Shown here piece by piece: positions 34,624 to 42,626 of a stretch of 64,000 bases of DNA. Below the pieces are notes generated by a model. It was given only the letters and a program-made list of their open reading frames with translations, searched no databases and was not told the DNA's origin. The stretch is from JAAZKV01 sp041659525 (lineage in GTDB: Archaea > Iainarchaeota > Iainarchaeia > Iainarchaeales > JAAZKV01): contig JBAZYC010000001.1 in NCBI GenBank assembly GCA_041659525.1, forward strand, positions 372,001 to 436,000, given 5' to 3'. The first letter of the stretch is position 1. Each line of letters opens with the position of its first letter. A program made the position numbers and the translations under genes.

Positions 34624-35208
34624 TTACTTAGAAAGCATTGCCATTACTCTTTCAGCAGGTTTATTTGGATTTCCTGCAATCATCACTCTTTCAATTTCTT
34701 TCATAGCACTCGTGTTCCCTAGCGCTCTTTGTTTTTGGTATTCTAAAACCATTGCATGGTTTCCTTGGAGTTTCCAAATTTTAAAAAAAGGACTATCTTT
34801 AATCAAAGTGGTATTAACAACCGCTTTCTTTGGTTTTTTATTTATTGTTTTTCTAACTTCATCAATAAGTTTGTTTTGCACAAGCATTCTTAATCGCATA
34901 TCAATTAGCGCTCTAGAAAAAGGAGCTTTTGCTTCTTTTATTTTGTTATCACAAAAAACAGCTAACTCATTTAAACTATTTACTTTTCCTCTGGCTTCTT
35001 TTGCTAATTTTATGAGCACTTTGTCAACTGGGTGTGCACCCGGCTTTATGTCAGCAACTCTTTTTTTCCAAATAGCATTAGCGAGAGCTCTTGTTTCAGG
35101 TTTTCTTTTAACTTTAAAATCAAATGCTTTCATTCCTTGAAGCTTTTTCTTTAATTTATCCATATTAAGTGGAACTTCAGGATGCATTAAACTAGTTGGT
35201 TTACCCAT
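34624..35208 (-). CDS. Basic protein, paralogue A of a tandem pair
   Basis: This 194-residue basic protein is the first of two adjacent paralogues, separated from the second by about 33 nt. Shared blocks include KPGAHPVDKVLIKLAKEA, LAVFCDNKIKEAKAPFSRAL, MRLRMLVQNKLIDEVRK and, after a basic linker (KKPKKAVV), SPFFKIWKLQGNHAMVLEYQ and GNTSAMKEIERVMIA. The conserved Cys in FCDN/FCET and Pro-Phe-Ser-Arg are obvious candidates for functional residues. The predicted fold is two helical domains joined by the Lys-rich linker. I do not recognise the family. Confidence 0.7.
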   Translation of the reverse strand: MGKPTSLMHPEVPLNMDKLKKKLQGMKAFDFKVKRKPETRALANAIWKKRVADIKPGAHPVDKVLIKLAKEARGKVNSLNELAVFCDNKIKEAKAPFSRALIDMRLRMLVQNKLIDEVRKTINKKPKKAVVNTTLIKDSPFFKIWKLQGNHAMVLEYQKQRALGNTSAMKEIERVMIAGNPNKPAERVMAMLSK

Positions 35209-35257
35209 AACTAAATAGCTGTCTTTAGAGCTTAAAAAAGTTTTGAGTACCCCAAAA

Positions 35258-35719
35258 TTAATTCTTTTTAAAAGGCTTATTTAGAATTAGTAATAACCCT
35301 AAAAACAAAATCAAAACAACAAAAGTATTACCATCAGGAATAAATGATTGTGCTTTTTCTTTGGTTGTTGTAATTACTACTTGTTTTGAAAGAACTCCGC
35401 AAGAACCAGGAATTGTTAGAACAACTTTGTAATTTTGATTTTCTTTTAGAGCCAAATCGCTAATATTAACTGAACTTTGGGTTGGACCACATGCTACATT
35501 TGAAACAGAACCCATTTTTATAGAATCTGCACTAAACACTTCAAGAAGACCGCCAGAAATAGATTTGTTACAAGATAAGTTTAAGTCAATATTTCCATCA
35601 TAACTCCCTGTTAATAAAGTAATATTATTGCAATCCATTGCATTTACGTTGGCTGCAAATAAAATACAAAGAACCGCTAAAAAAAGTAACTTTTTACCAA
35701 AAACTGTTTTTCCAAGCAT
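35258..35719 (-). CDS. Small secreted protein with C-terminal membrane segment
   Basis: The 153-residue protein has a signal peptide (about 1-28, ending NVNA), a beta-rich outer domain with four cysteines (MDCNNI, LSCNKS, NVACGP, GSCGV; two likely disulfides), and a C-terminal part reading FIPDGNT, then a hydrophobic segment (about 132-147) and basic tail KPFKKN. Motif plus helix plus basic end is the tripartite shape of archaeosortase or exosortase sorting signals, so it is a candidate substrate of the enzyme at 4022-4597, though a plain membrane anchor is equally possible. A TATA-like ATTATAAAG about 22 nt before the ATG suggests a leaderless transcript. Confidence 0.65.
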   Translation of the reverse strand: MLGKTVFGKKLLFLAVLCILFAANVNAMDCNNITLLTGSYDGNIDLNLSCNKSISGGLLEVFSADSIKMGSVSNVACGPTQSSVNISDLALKENQNYKVVLTIPGSCGVLSKQVVITTTKEKAQSFIPDGNTFVVLILFLGLLLILNKPFKKN

Positions 35720-35825
35720 TACACAATATACTATCCAAACTTTATAATTAATTCGTTAGATAAAAATAAAGGTAATTAAAATAAATTATATTAAGTCTAC
35801 TAAGAAATTAAACTTTTAAAAAAAG

Positions 35826-36929
35826 TTAAAACTTTCCAAGGATTTTTTCAAATATCCCTTTTCTTTTTTTTGCACTTTGAACTTCACTCTCAAATTCTTC
35901 TAGTATTTCTTTTTGTCTTTTTGAAATGCTCTTAGGAGTTTCTACTATTACTTTTACGTATTCGTCTCCATGGCCTTCTTTGTTTAATATTTTGATTCCT
36001 TTTCCTTTCATTTTGAAAATAGTTCCAGTTTGGGTCCCACTAGGAATTTTTAAGTCAGCTCTTCCACCAAGAGTTGGTACTTCTACAGTTGCCCCAAGTG
36101 CTGCTTCTGTAAAAGAGATTGGTATTTCTGCGTAGAGATCTTCTTCATCTCTTTTGAATACTGCGTGTGGTTCTACAAATATTAGTAAAAATAAATCTCC
36201 TGCTCCATGTCTTCCTTCATGTCCTTTTCCTGCTACACGCAAGTGATTCCCACTATTTATTCCTGCAGGAATTTTTACGCTGAGTTTTGTTTCTTTTGCA
36301 ATGAATCCATTTCCTTTGCATTCTTTACATTCTTTTTCAGCTAGTTGTCCTTTTCCGCTGCAAGTGTGGCATACTCCTTGGGTTTGAAACATTCCAAATG
36401 GAGTTCTTTGTTGGCGAACTTCATATCCTCTTCCTTTGCAAGTAGAACAAGTTTTCATTTCTCCTTCTGCTCCGCTGCCGTGGCACTTGCTGCAGCGCTC
36501 TATTCTTTCGTAAGAAAGTTCTTCTGTTACTCCGTTTGCTGCTTCTTCAAAAGAAATTGATACTTCCATTTTTATGTTTGATCCAGAATCTTTTTTTTGT
36601 CTTTGAGAACCTGCCCCAAATAAGTCACTCATATCAGAGAAACCAAATTGATTGAAGATGCTTTCAAAATCAAAATCCGTTCCTTGACCAAATCCTTGTT
36701 GGTTGTATCCAGAGAATCCTTTGTAAGCATCACCATGGTTATCATAATTTTCTTTTTTCTCAGAATCAGAGAGAACTGAGTAGGCTTCGTTTATTTCTTT
36801 AAATTTTTTTTCAGCGTGCTCTTCTTTTGAAACATCAGGATGATATTTTTTTGCAAGCTCTTTATATGCTTTTTTTATTTCTTCAGTAGAAGCCCCTTTT
36901 TTTAGTCCGAGTACTTCATAGTAGTTCAT
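35826..36929 (-). CDS. dnaJ: Co-chaperone DnaJ (Hsp40)
   Basis: DnaJ delivers substrates to DnaK and stimulates its ATPase. The 367-residue protein has a J domain (1-70) with the HPD motif in KKYHPDVSK, a Gly/Phe-rich segment (GFSGYNQQGFGQG), a zinc domain with four CxxCxGxG repeats (CSKCHGSG, CSTCKGRG, CHTCSGKG, CKECKGNG) and the C-terminal substrate domains. The ATG at 36929 is preferred over an in-frame TTG at 36950. It is the last of the grpE-dnaK-(47 aa)-dnaJ set, of bacterial type; archaea with this set are thought to have acquired it by transfer. Confidence 0.96.
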   Translation of the reverse strand: MNYYEVLGLKKGASTEEIKKAYKELAKKYHPDVSKEEHAEKKFKEINEAYSVLSDSEKKENYDNHGDAYKGFSGYNQQGFGQGTDFDFESIFNQFGFSDMSDLFGAGSQRQKKDSGSNIKMEVSISFEEAANGVTEELSYERIERCSKCHGSGAEGEMKTCSTCKGRGYEVRQQRTPFGMFQTQGVCHTCSGKGQLAEKECKECKGNGFIAKETKLSVKIPAGINSGNHLRVAGKGHEGRHGAGDLFLLIFVEPHAVFKRDEEDLYAEIPISFTEAALGATVEVPTLGGRADLKIPSGTQTGTIFKMKGKGIKILNKEGHGDEYVKVIVETPKSISKRQKEILEEFESEVQSAKKRKGIFEKILGKF

Positions 36930-37019
36930 GCTTATCCAACTCTGTTTCAAAACTAAATTTTAATTGAATTAAAAGTTTAAAAAACTAATTAAATTTTCTA
37001 AAACTTGTTTTTTTAGGGT

Positions 37020-37163
37020 TTAACTTGCAAGCCAAACTTCTAAAATTACTTTTCCTTTTCCAAGCTTTGCCTGCTCTTTTTGCTTTTGAGCGATTTTTGC
37101 GCGTGGAGCTTTTTTTTCTCCAAGCGCAAGTTGGCTCTTAACTATTTTTTCTTTGTGAATCAT
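37020..37163 (-). CDS. 47-residue basic protein between dnaK and dnaJ
   Basis: A short ORF lies in the dnaK-dnaJ gap on the same strand: MIHKEKIVKSQLALGEKKAP, then RAKIAQKQKEQAKLGKGKVI and LEVWLAS. It is very rich in Lys and Gln with one hydrophobic C-terminal strand. Codon use (frequent GAA, AAA, CTT) is like its neighbours. A weak TTGATTAAA element precedes the ATG. It could be a ribosome- or chaperone-associated peptide; I know no homologue. Confidence 0.5.
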   Translation of the reverse strand: MIHKEKIVKSQLALGEKKAPRAKIAQKQKEQAKLGKGKVILEVWLAS

Positions 37164-37211
37164 TTTAATCAATTTTTTATTTTTCAATTATTTCTTAATT
37201 CACTTTTTTTA

Positions 37212-39077
37212 TTATTTCTTTTTTCCTTTGTCCTCAAATTCTGCATCCACTACTTTCTCGTCACCAGTATTTGAGTCAGACTCATTATTATTGTTTGCGT
37301 TTGGCCCGCCTTCTTGTGATTGGTTCATTTTTCCGTATACTTCTGAACCAATCTCTTGGAGTGCTTTGTTTAAGTCTTCAATCTTTGCTTGGATTACACT
37401 TGCATTCTTGCTCTCTTTTGCAAGTTCTTCCTTCAAAGTTTCAAGTTTATCAGTTACTTTAGTTTTTTGTTCTGGTGCTAACTTGTCTTTTAGTTCTTCA
37501 AGCATTTTTTCTGTGGAGTAAACTGTTGCATCTGCAGTGTTGAATGTTTCTATATCTTCTTTTACTTTCTTATCTTCATCTGCGTGTAACTCAGCTTCTT
37601 TTTTCATTCTCTCGATTTCTGCTTCGTTTAATTTTTGTGAAGCAACAATCTTAATGCTTGTTTCTTTTCCTGTTCCGTTATCTTTTGCAGTTACGTGTAC
37701 TATTCCGTTTGCATCAATATCAAATGCTACTTCTATTTGAGGCATTCCTCTTGGTGCTGGTAATATTCCAGTTAGTTGGAATCTTCCTAAAGATTTGTTG
37801 TCTTTTGCTAGAGGTCTTTCTCCTTGGAGTACATGTATGTCAACTGCTGTTTGGTTATCTGATGCAGTTGAGAATACTTGTGATTTCTTTGTTGGAATTG
37901 TAGTATTTCTTTCAATTAATTTTGTAAATACTCCTCCTAGTGTTTCTATTCCTAAACTTAGTGGAGTTACATCTAGTAATAATACATCTTTAACTTCTCC
38001 AGCAAGTACTCCTCCTTGAACAGCTGCACCCATTGCAACACATTCCATTGGGTCAACTCCTCTTTCTGGTTCTATTCCAGTTAATTTTTTTACAAATTCA
38101 TAAACTACTGGCATTCTTGTTGGTCCTCCAACTAGAATTACTTTGTCAAGTTCTGAAGCATTCATTTTTGCATCAGCAAGTGATTGTGTTACTGGTTTTT
38201 CGCATCTTTTTACAAGCGGAGCAATTAGTTCTTCAAGTTTTGCTCTGTTTAGTTTCATTACTAAGTGCTTTGGTCCAGTTGCATCAGCAGTTACATATGG
38301 TAAGTTGATATCTGTTTCCATTACTGTTGATAATTCTATTTTTGCTTTTTCTCCGGCTTCTCTTACACGTTGTACAGCCATTGAGTCTTTCATTAAGTCT
38401 ACTCCTTGTTCTTTTTTGAATTCACCAACGATGTACTGTAGGATTGTTTCATCCATATCAGTTCCACCAAGTTGTGTGTCACCAGAAGTTGACTTTACTT
38501 CAAATATTCCAGAACCTAGTTCCATTATTGTTACATCTAGTGTTCCTCCACCTAAATCAAAAACCATTATCTTTGAGTCTTTTCCTTTTTTGTCAAGTCC
38601 ATATGCAAGTGAAGCTGCTGTTGGCTCGTTAATTATTCTTACTACTTCAAGTCCAGCAATTTGTCCTGCATCTTTAGTTGCTTGTCTTTGATTATCATCA
38701 AAATAAGCAGGGACAGTGATTACTGCTTTTTCTACTTTTTCACCTAAGAAACTTTCTGCGTCTCTTTTTATTTTTTGGAGTATGAATGCACTTATTTGTT
38801 GAGGAGTGTATTCTTTGCTATCAACTTTGTATTTGTAATCAGAACCCATTTTTCTTTTTGCTTTAGTAATTGTTCTGTCTGGGTTTGTTACTGCTTGTCT
38901 TCTTGCAGGTTCTCCTACTAAAAGTTTTCCATCTTTTGAGAAAGCCACGTAACTTGGAAATGCTTTTCCATATACAGTGTTACCTTCTGCTGAAGGAATT
39001 ATTTTTGGTTTTCCTCCTTCTAGTACTGCTGCTGCACTATTACTTGTTCCTAAATCGATTCCAATTATTTTACCCAT
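37212..39077 (-). CDS. dnaK: Molecular chaperone DnaK (Hsp70)
   Basis: DnaK binds unfolded proteins in an ATP-driven cycle. The 621-residue protein has the nucleotide-binding domain starting MGKIIGIDLGTSNSAAAVLE, IINEPTAASLAYG, VFDLGGGTLDVT and VGGPTRMPVV, a substrate domain with LLLDVTPLSLGIETLGG, and a C-terminal lid ending VVDAEFEDKGKKK, a bacterial-type tail. All signature motifs are intact. grpE precedes it by about 70 nt and dnaJ follows, an order usual in bacteria. Confidence 0.98.
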   Translation of the reverse strand: MGKIIGIDLGTSNSAAAVLEGGKPKIIPSAEGNTVYGKAFPSYVAFSKDGKLLVGEPARRQAVTNPDRTITKAKRKMGSDYKYKVDSKEYTPQQISAFILQKIKRDAESFLGEKVEKAVITVPAYFDDNQRQATKDAGQIAGLEVVRIINEPTAASLAYGLDKKGKDSKIMVFDLGGGTLDVTIMELGSGIFEVKSTSGDTQLGGTDMDETILQYIVGEFKKEQGVDLMKDSMAVQRVREAGEKAKIELSTVMETDINLPYVTADATGPKHLVMKLNRAKLEELIAPLVKRCEKPVTQSLADAKMNASELDKVILVGGPTRMPVVYEFVKKLTGIEPERGVDPMECVAMGAAVQGGVLAGEVKDVLLLDVTPLSLGIETLGGVFTKLIERNTTIPTKKSQVFSTASDNQTAVDIHVLQGERPLAKDNKSLGRFQLTGILPAPRGMPQIEVAFDIDANGIVHVTAKDNGTGKETSIKIVASQKLNEAEIERMKKEAELHADEDKKVKEDIETFNTADATVYSTEKMLEELKDKLAPEQKTKVTDKLETLKEELAKESKNASVIQAKIEDLNKALQEIGSEVYGKMNQSQEGGPNANNNNESDSNTGDEKVVDAEFEDKGKKK

Positions 39078-39148
39078 ATTCTCAACTCCAATTTTTTTTT
39101 AATACTCCTTAATGTAATTTTTTCATTTTTTTATTTTTTTCCAAAATC

Positions 39149-39904
39149 TTATTCTTCCATTATTTTTACTTTGTAATCCACTTTTGTTAATTGCTCTTTT
39201 TCTCCATCTTCTTCATTTTCTTTTTTTGATTTTATTTTTTCATTTTCATTTGATTCACACTTTGGTGCCTGCCCACCTTTGGAACTTAAATCATTCACAC
39301 TTACTTTTGCAAGTCTGAGTATTTTTCCATTCAAATTGTATCCTGCAATTAAAACGTTTGCTACTGCCCCGTCTTTTAGTTTTTCATTTCTTTCTTGCAT
39401 CAAACATTCCATTCTATCATGATCGAAAGGGTTTCCTTTTTCTAATTTTATTTTTTCTACCCCGTTCTTTTTGAGTATTCCAATTATTTGATCGTGAACT
39501 ATTACTAGTTCTTTGTTGTGTAACATTCCTGCTTCTAGTGAATCAAGCACTGGGAGTAATTGTTCTATTAATTTTGCATTTGCAAATACTTTGTATTCAT
39601 CGTTTTGCTTCATACTTCTTTTTTGATAATTTTCAAATTCTGCCTGTAATCTTTGTAATGTTTCTGTTAATTCTTTTATTCTTGTTTCTGAGTCAATTAC
39701 TTTTGGTTTGTCTGCTTGCACTTCTGTTTTTACTTCAGTTGCTTTTTGTTCATTTGTCTGTGGTGCACTTGGTTTACTCCAAAAGAAAGGCTTTTTTTGC
39801 CCTTCAGTAGGGTTTTGCTCTGATTTTGCTGCCTGCTCTTTTTGAGCTTCACTTGCTTTTGCTTCGTTTTGGACTTTAGAGTCTTTGTTTGCATTATCAG
39901 GCAT
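39149..39904 (-). CDS. grpE: Nucleotide exchange factor GrpE
   Basis: GrpE releases ADP from DnaK. The 251-residue protein has a long Gln/Lys/Glu/Ala-rich disordered head (about 1-80), the coiled-coil region (ELTETLQRLQAEFENYQKRS) and the GrpE beta domain (NPFDHDRMECLMQE, DGAVANVLIAGYNLNGKILR). An extra charged tail of about 40 residues follows. It is longer than typical GrpE because of both ends. GGTGAT lies 3 nt before the ATG. It heads the chaperone operon, and a winged-helix regulator is encoded divergently upstream. Confidence 0.92.
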   Translation of the reverse strand: MPDNANKDSKVQNEAKASEAQKEQAAKSEQNPTEGQKKPFFWSKPSAPQTNEQKATEVKTEVQADKPKVIDSETRIKELTETLQRLQAEFENYQKRSMKQNDEYKVFANAKLIEQLLPVLDSLEAGMLHNKELVIVHDQIIGILKKNGVEKIKLEKGNPFDHDRMECLMQERNEKLKDGAVANVLIAGYNLNGKILRLAKVSVNDLSSKGGQAPKCESNENEKIKSKKENEEDGEKEQLTKVDYKVKIMEE

Positions 39905-39918
39905 TAAATCACCATTTC

Positions 39919-39935
39919 GTCTAAACTATCTAGAC
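39919..39935. promoter_or_regulatory. Small dyad in the grpE upstream region
   Basis: GTCTA and TAGAC (39919-39923 and 39931-39935) form a 5-bp inverted repeat with a 7-nt spacer, 15-31 nt before the grpE start. It is a candidate operator half of the divergent control region. Confidence 0.3.
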
Positions 39936-39956
39936 AATATCAATCTTTTTTAGTCA

Positions 39957-39975
39957 AAAGGTTTAAAAACCCTTT
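39957..39975 (+). promoter_or_regulatory. TATA box enclosed by an inverted repeat
   Basis: AAAGG (39957-39961) and CCTTT (39971-39975) flank TTTAAAAA, a TATA box suitably placed for the regulator gene at 40023. A repressor bound to the repeat would block TBP, so autoregulation is plausible. Confidence 0.45.
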
Positions 39976-40022
39976 CCAGGCCTATAATAAATTAAGAATA
40001 ATTGATAAAATAAGGCATTTTT

Positions 40023-40646
40023 ATGGCTAAAGAGAAGCGCGAGGGTAGGGGTTTTCCTGACATTTATAGGCCAGAACTAATATACTCTGCTAATGAAATC
40101 AAAACTTTTAATAAAAATCAAAAGAAAACTACTAAGCCCCCCTCTTCAAAGAACAAGAAAACTTCTATTGAAGAGGATTATGCTTTGCCTATAATGAAGG
40201 CTTCTGTTAAGCACGTTTCTACTAAAAGAGCTAGATTCAAAGTAGTAGTTAGAAAAGTAGAGCGCCCTTTCAAAGATGACTTTGAGCACCAATTAACTTG
40301 GATCTGTTCTTCTCTTGGTTTTTTTGAACCAATTGATAAAGACAAAAACGCTGCAGCGGTATTCAAAGAAATTGTTCTTGCTACTGAAAAAGGGGAGGCT
40401 CTCACTAGTACAGCTATTGCTGAAAGAATTGGAATGAGTCGCGGAGCAGTACTTAACCATTTGAATAATTTAATTCGACCGGGACTAATTGAAAAGAATG
40501 GAAGATTTTATTCTGCAAGAAGTAGGAGTATGAAACGAACCATTGAAGAAATTGAAGAAGATGTTGAAAGAATATTTTCTCAATTAAAAAAAGCAGCAGA
40601 AGAAATTGATAAACAGATAGGATTCGAAGAAGATGAAGAAAATTAG
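40023..40646 (+). CDS. Winged-helix transcription regulator beside the heat-shock operon
   Basis: The 207-residue protein has a basic disordered head (1-60), a middle domain with KASVKHVSTKRARFKVVVRK, and a winged-helix DNA-binding domain (about 115-170) including TSTAIAERIGMSRGAVLNHL, a clear helix-turn-helix, and GLIEKNGRFYSARSRS as the wing. A C-terminal acidic coiled coil could dimerise it. Its position, divergent from grpE-dnaK-dnaJ, and the repeat around the shared promoter region suggest it controls the chaperone operon, comparable in position to archaeal heat-shock regulators. Target and signal are inferred. Confidence 0.75.
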   Translation: MAKEKREGRGFPDIYRPELIYSANEIKTFNKNQKKTTKPPSSKNKKTSIEEDYALPIMKASVKHVSTKRARFKVVVRKVERPFKDDFEHQLTWICSSLGFFEPIDKDKNAAAVFKEIVLATEKGEALTSTAIAERIGMSRGAVLNHLNNLIRPGLIEKNGRFYSARSRSMKRTIEEIEEDVERIFSQLKKAAEEIDKQIGFEEDEEN

Positions 40647-40679
40647 TTAAAAAAAAATTAACTTCACCCCATAACTAAT

Positions 40680-41270
40680 TTAGTAAGCAGTGAAACTTAT
40701 TTCTGATTTCATCATTTTCTTATAAAATTCTAAATCAGGTTGAAGGCTTTTCCAAGTGTAAAGTACTCTATTAGCCCCTTCCCAAATCGCAAACCATGCT
40801 GCTGGCTCAATTAAAACTAAAATTATGTTATTCCAAATATTATTTGATTCATTAGGATAAACAAATACTGCAGCAATTACTGAAAGAATCAAACCAATTA
40901 CTACCATCACCATCCCTATATTTCTAACTTCTTTGACTTCTTTTTCTACTTGTTCATAATGTTTTCTAAAGTGTTCGCGTAATCTTTTTTTAATTGCCGC
41001 TTCTTTCTCCGCTTTTTGTTGTTCAAGTGGAATCAAAAAATTTACTTCAATTACCCCAGATTTTTTTTCCCTAGTCGCTTTTCTTATTTCTATCATTAAG
41101 TCATCAGAAAGTGCTCTTTTGTCAAGCGTTCTTGGGTCAAAGTCTGAAAAAATATCATCGTAAGAATCAAGAACCAAACTGATTTCAGACATTTGGAGTA
41201 GTTTTTGCTTTGCTGCCCACTCTTCAGCCTCGTGAACTATCTTTTTTGTAGGATCAATAGCTTCAACCAT
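40680..41270 (-). CDS. Two-helix membrane protein, unknown function
   Basis: This 196-residue protein has a charged cytoplasmic part (1-115) with a coiled-coil-like stretch (LEQQKAEKEAAIKKRLREHF), two membrane helices (about 118-140 and 147-166) separated by a short loop, and a hydrophilic end. It contains DLMIEIRKATREKKSGVIEV, with no recognised motif. It is convergent with the regulator gene. It may belong to poorly characterised archaeal membrane proteins with a paired-helix hairpin; function unknown. Confidence 0.6.
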   Translation of the reverse strand: MVEAIDPTKKIVHEAEEWAAKQKLLQMSEISLVLDSYDDIFSDFDPRTLDKRALSDDLMIEIRKATREKKSGVIEVNFLIPLEQQKAEKEAAIKKRLREHFRKHYEQVEKEVKEVRNIGMVMVVIGLILSVIAAVFVYPNESNNIWNNIILVLIEPAAWFAIWEGANRVLYTWKSLQPDLEFYKKMMKSEISFTAY

Positions 41271-41425
41271 CTAGAATATTAGGGTTTTGGGATTTTTAAT
41301 CTTGCGCTCTTAAAAAAAAACTCCTTTTTCAGACAAAATGAATCAGGAAAGCAAATAAATGGGGTTTTAAATTATTCACTTTAGAAAGTATTTGCTAAGT
41401 AATTAGTGGATGGATGGTGGGTTTA

Positions 41426-41584
41426 ATGAAAAAAATGTGTGCTAGATGCGGAACTATTTTTGAAGCAAAAGAACATACTGAAAAGTTTTGTTCAGTAAAG
41501 TGTTCAAAGATATTTCAAGAATCTTCTTTAGGGTTTATAAAAAAAGGGCAAACTGAAAGAAGAGTATATGCCCCTGAGATGTAA
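41426..41584 (+). CDS. 52-residue zinc-ribbon-like protein
   Basis: A short ORF with a GGTGGG ribosome-binding element before its ATG encodes MKKMCARCGTIFEAKEHTEK then FCSVKCSKIF and a basic tail. The pattern CxxC (Cys5, Cys8), a 13-residue spacer and CxxxC (Cys22, Cys26) is a zinc-finger arrangement like small treble-clef proteins. It likely binds zinc and perhaps RNA, DNA or the ribosome. It lies in the gap between two minus-strand genes, alone on its strand. The upstream 41271-41425 stretch holds nothing else I can call. Confidence 0.65.
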   Translation: MKKMCARCGTIFEAKEHTEKFCSVKCSKIFQESSLGFIKKGQTERRVYAPEM

Positions 41585-41627
41585 TGAATCTAATAATGAA
41601 ACCAAAATATAATTAGAAATCTATTTT

Positions 41628-42578
41628 TTATCCAAAATAAGTGGAGAAATGCAATTGCATTTCTTCAATAGTTTTACTTAACCCAAACTTTCCGCGTAAT
41701 TCACCAGCTCCAGTAAATCCTTTTGCAAGAGCAATACAGTAAGGGCGAACATCGTTTGGTTTGAGTGAGAACTCAGTGGCTAATTCAAAAAATCTTTTTC
41801 CTTCTTTATAGACTTCTTCTTTTGTTTTTTCACTAATTTTTTTCTTTTTAAGTAATTCGTTTGCTTGTTTAAAGAAAAAAGCATTTCCGGTCGCAGCTCT
41901 TCCAATCATTTCAAAATCGCAATCGGTTTGTTTTTTTATTTTTAAAACATCTTGGGGAGTTTTAATATCCCCGTTTCCAATTAATGGAACTGAAGTGTTT
42001 TCTCTCAATTGTAATATTTTTTCCCAGTTTGCTTTTCCCGAGTAACCATCTTTTCCAAATCTTGCATGAAGCGTGATAGCATCAACATTAGCTTTCTCGG
42101 CTTCTTTTGCAACTTCAAGAAAAGTTTCTGTGTTTAATCCTAAACGCATTTTGAGAGTAACTGGTTTATTTGTGGATTTTTTCATTGCGGCTAAAATATG
42201 TCCAACATTTTGAGGGTCTTCCATTAGTAAGCAACCATATTTTCCTTTTTGTGCTTTTGGCACAGAACAACCCGCATTCAAATCATATCCTGCAAAGTTT
42301 TCAGGATATTTTTTTTCAACAATAGTAATTGCTTTTTCAAAATCGCTTGGACTCGATCCAAATAATTGTAAAAAAACCGGTTTTTCTTGTTCACTAACAT
42401 TAAGTAATTCTTCAGTTCGTTTGCTTTTCATCAAAAGCCCTTTTGAAGAAGTAAGTTCTGTGTAAACAAGTGCAGCCCCATATTCTTTAGCCAGTGTTCT
42501 AAAAGCCACGTTAGTATAATCAGCCATTGGAGCGAGAAATAATTCCCCACTTAATTTGAGTGAACCAATCTTGTGCAT
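41628..42578 (-). CDS. dus: tRNA-dihydrouridine synthase
   Basis: Dus enzymes reduce uridine to dihydrouridine in tRNA using FMN and NADPH. The 316-residue protein has a TIM barrel with LAPMADYTNVAFRTLAKEYG at the start, VFLQLFGSSPSDFEKA, and NAGCSVPKAQKGKYGCLLM containing the catalytic Cys (GC, with Ser where most have Pro). LHARFGKDGYSGKANWE and PLIGNGDIKTPQDV give FMN phosphate contacts, and IGRAATGNAFFF follows. A helical C-terminal domain completes it. Length is typical. Which tRNA uridine it modifies cannot be read. Confidence 0.92.
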   Translation of the reverse strand: MHKIGSLKLSGELFLAPMADYTNVAFRTLAKEYGAALVYTELTSSKGLLMKSKRTEELLNVSEQEKPVFLQLFGSSPSDFEKAITIVEKKYPENFAGYDLNAGCSVPKAQKGKYGCLLMEDPQNVGHILAAMKKSTNKPVTLKMRLGLNTETFLEVAKEAEKANVDAITLHARFGKDGYSGKANWEKILQLRENTSVPLIGNGDIKTPQDVLKIKKQTDCDFEMIGRAATGNAFFFKQANELLKKKKISEKTKEEVYKEGKRFFELATEFSLKPNDVRPYCIALAKGFTGAGELRGKFGLSKTIEEMQLHFSTYFG

Positions 42579-42626
42579 AAAAACCAGTTAATTATATATT
42601 ACATTTTATTTTAAGTAAATTAGATA

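Noticed and set aside
38143..38691. 182-codon open frame antisense to dnaK
   Set aside because: It is the mirror of conserved DnaK codons. Long antisense frames over dnaK are a known composition effect, and it has no start signal or recognisable protein.
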